DNA of 64,000 nucleotides, from assembly GCA_011365055.1 (NCBI GenBank), contig RDOG01000002.1, forward strand, positions 317,425 through 381,424. The letters are read 5' to 3'. The notes under the pieces are model-generated. The model did not search any database and was not told where the DNA came from. It saw only the letters and a program-made list of their open reading frames with translations. The DNA is from Promethearchaeota archaeon. Its GTDB lineage: Archaea; Asgardarchaeota; Lokiarchaeia; Helarchaeales; RDOG01. Positions 63,383 through 64,000 of this stretch are shown piece after piece (position 1 is the stretch's first letter; each line of letters opens with the position of its first letter). Made by a program: the position numbers and the translations under genes.

Positions 63383-64000
63383 ATGGAATCAAAAACTAAA
63401 AAGATTTTGGCAATTGGACTCTCTGGAATAGTCATTACAAGTATCATTCTCATCGTGGTATTTCTTCCAAGACCTCAAGAATCTCCCGGCATCAGTTTTT
63501 CAGTCTCCATTCCGGACTTGACCATTGATGCGAGTAAAGACGCATCTAATCGAACGATAAACATCTCAAACTACATTACACCGACCCTACCCAATTCTCA
63601 AATTAGCATTTCCACGAACTATACAAGTGCTCCTTGGAATTCTCGCATTTCAATAATGGGAACCAATCTCATGTTTCATACCTTTAATTTTCCAACGAAT
63701 GGATATTATTCCATCAATATTACCGTTACATATCAAGGTGTCACTAAATATGATGAAGTCACTATTATCCTAATAGGGAAAAATACCTGGACGTGGGTGT
63801 CCGGCAATTATTCCTTAGATAATAAGGGAACGTACGGCACGAAAGGCGTGGCGGATGCGGCGAACGTGCCCGGTGCGAGGGAAGGCAGCGTGTCTTGGAT
63901 GGATGTTGGCGGTAACTTGTGGCTCTTCGGCGGCTGGGGATTCGACAATGGGAGTATTATTGGACGTTTGAACGATCTCTGGAGGTTCAATGTTAGCGAT
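63383..64000 (+). CDS. membrane-anchored Kelch-repeat surface protein (truncated by the window end)
   Basis: The frame is open from ATG 63383 to the window edge (206 codons, no stop). Seen: a hydrophobic signal anchor (about 8-28), a Ser/Thr/Asn-rich beta region (about 35-130), then TWVSGNYSLDNKGTYGTKGV, GAREGSVSWMDVGGNLWLFGG and WGFDNGSIIGRLNDLWRF, a typical first Kelch blade. Kelch blades build a propeller that binds proteins or sugars, and many more should follow. The Kelch part is far richer in G/C: 40 of 60 bases in 63841-63900, against an AT-rich first part. Confidence 0.85.
   Translation, partial: MESKTKKILAIGLSGIVITSIILIVVFLPRPQESPGISFSVSIPDLTIDASKDASNRTINISNYITPTLPNSQISISTNYTSAPWNSRISIMGTNLMFHTFNFPTNGYYSINITVTYQGVTKYDEVTIILIGKNTWTWVSGNYSLDNKGTYGTKGVADAANVPGAREGSVSWMDVGGNLWLFGGWGFDNGSIIGRLNDLWRFNVSD

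Noticed and set aside
63808..63990. Minus-strand frame opposite the Kelch gene
   Set aside because: Pro/Ser-rich translation is typical of the reverse of a Gly/Trp-rich Kelch blade; the plus-strand Kelch frame explains the sequence.
1..64000. tRNA, rRNA and known riboswitch elements
   Set aside because: I looked for T-loop-like GGTTCGAATCC patterns and long structured GC-rich blocks in the gaps and saw none; sequences such as GGTTCAAATCC at about 60260 lie within a coding gene. A covariance-model search would be decisive.

Overview
The window is AT-rich and tightly packed, with short intergenic gaps, Shine-Dalgarno sites in front of many genes and frequent TTG start codons. The gene content points to an archaeon, most likely of the Asgard (Lokiarchaeia-like) group. 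Archaeal markers are a tetraether lipid synthase-like radical SAM protein, MptE, RadB, a TrmB regulator, an archaemetzincin-like peptidase and an archaeal HMG-CoA-synthase-like/DUF35 pair. Eukaryote-like content is an Arf-type GTPase, a protein resembling the OSTC/Ost3 subunit of oligosaccharyltransferase, a Yip1-like protein, a V4R protein (superfamily of TRAPP Bet3) and an SDS22-type leucine-rich-repeat protein. The taxonomic call is inference from gene families; there is no rRNA gene here to confirm it.

Layout. 0-5.8 kb: MptE, a zinc ribbon, topoisomerase I, a membrane protein, galactokinase. 5.8-9.2 kb: Yip1-like, HhH-Arf GTPase, OSTC-like and V4R genes lie side by side, the most interesting block. 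9.2-17.2 kb: RadB, unknown proteins, an M28 peptidase with membrane helices inside its catalytic domain, an ABC-2 exporter, a shortened archaemetzincin. 17.2-28.9 kb: a possible corrinoid-protein remnant, a phytoene-desaturase-like oxidoreductase, an orphan DNA methyltransferase, an ADP-ribosylglycohydrolase, a tungsten aldehyde oxidoreductase with an SDR partner, a bacterial-type RNase PH, UPF0280 and PAP2-like genes. 29-41.6 kb: a two-subunit CoA-transferase, an FG-GAP propeller, DUF2085, phosphopentomutase, tetraether synthase, an unknown translationally coupled pair, the LRR protein, a hydrolase.

41.7-54.3 kb: four paralogous short methyl-accepting chemotaxis-type proteins, with no other chemotaxis gene in view. 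Between them lie a gamma-carbonic anhydrase-like gene and a TrmB-controlled redox set (SDR, aldo/keto reductase, DUF362 ferredoxin protein, second aldo/keto reductase) with a clear palindrome in the divergent promoter. A cell-surface protein with a collagen-like stretch and raised GC also sits here.

54.6-62 kb looks catabolic: a glycyl-radical-enzyme activase, an HMG-CoA-synthase-like protein that has lost its catalytic Cys together with a DUF35 partner, a LUD protein, and a four-gene operon (GlcD-like, GlcF-like, acetoacetate-decarboxylase-like, FMN split-barrel) consistent with oxidation of a 2-hydroxy acid and handling of the keto product. The window ends with three small unknown genes and the start of a membrane-anchored Kelch protein with much higher GC. 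No tRNA, rRNA, CRISPR array, insertion sequence or origin could be recognised by eye.
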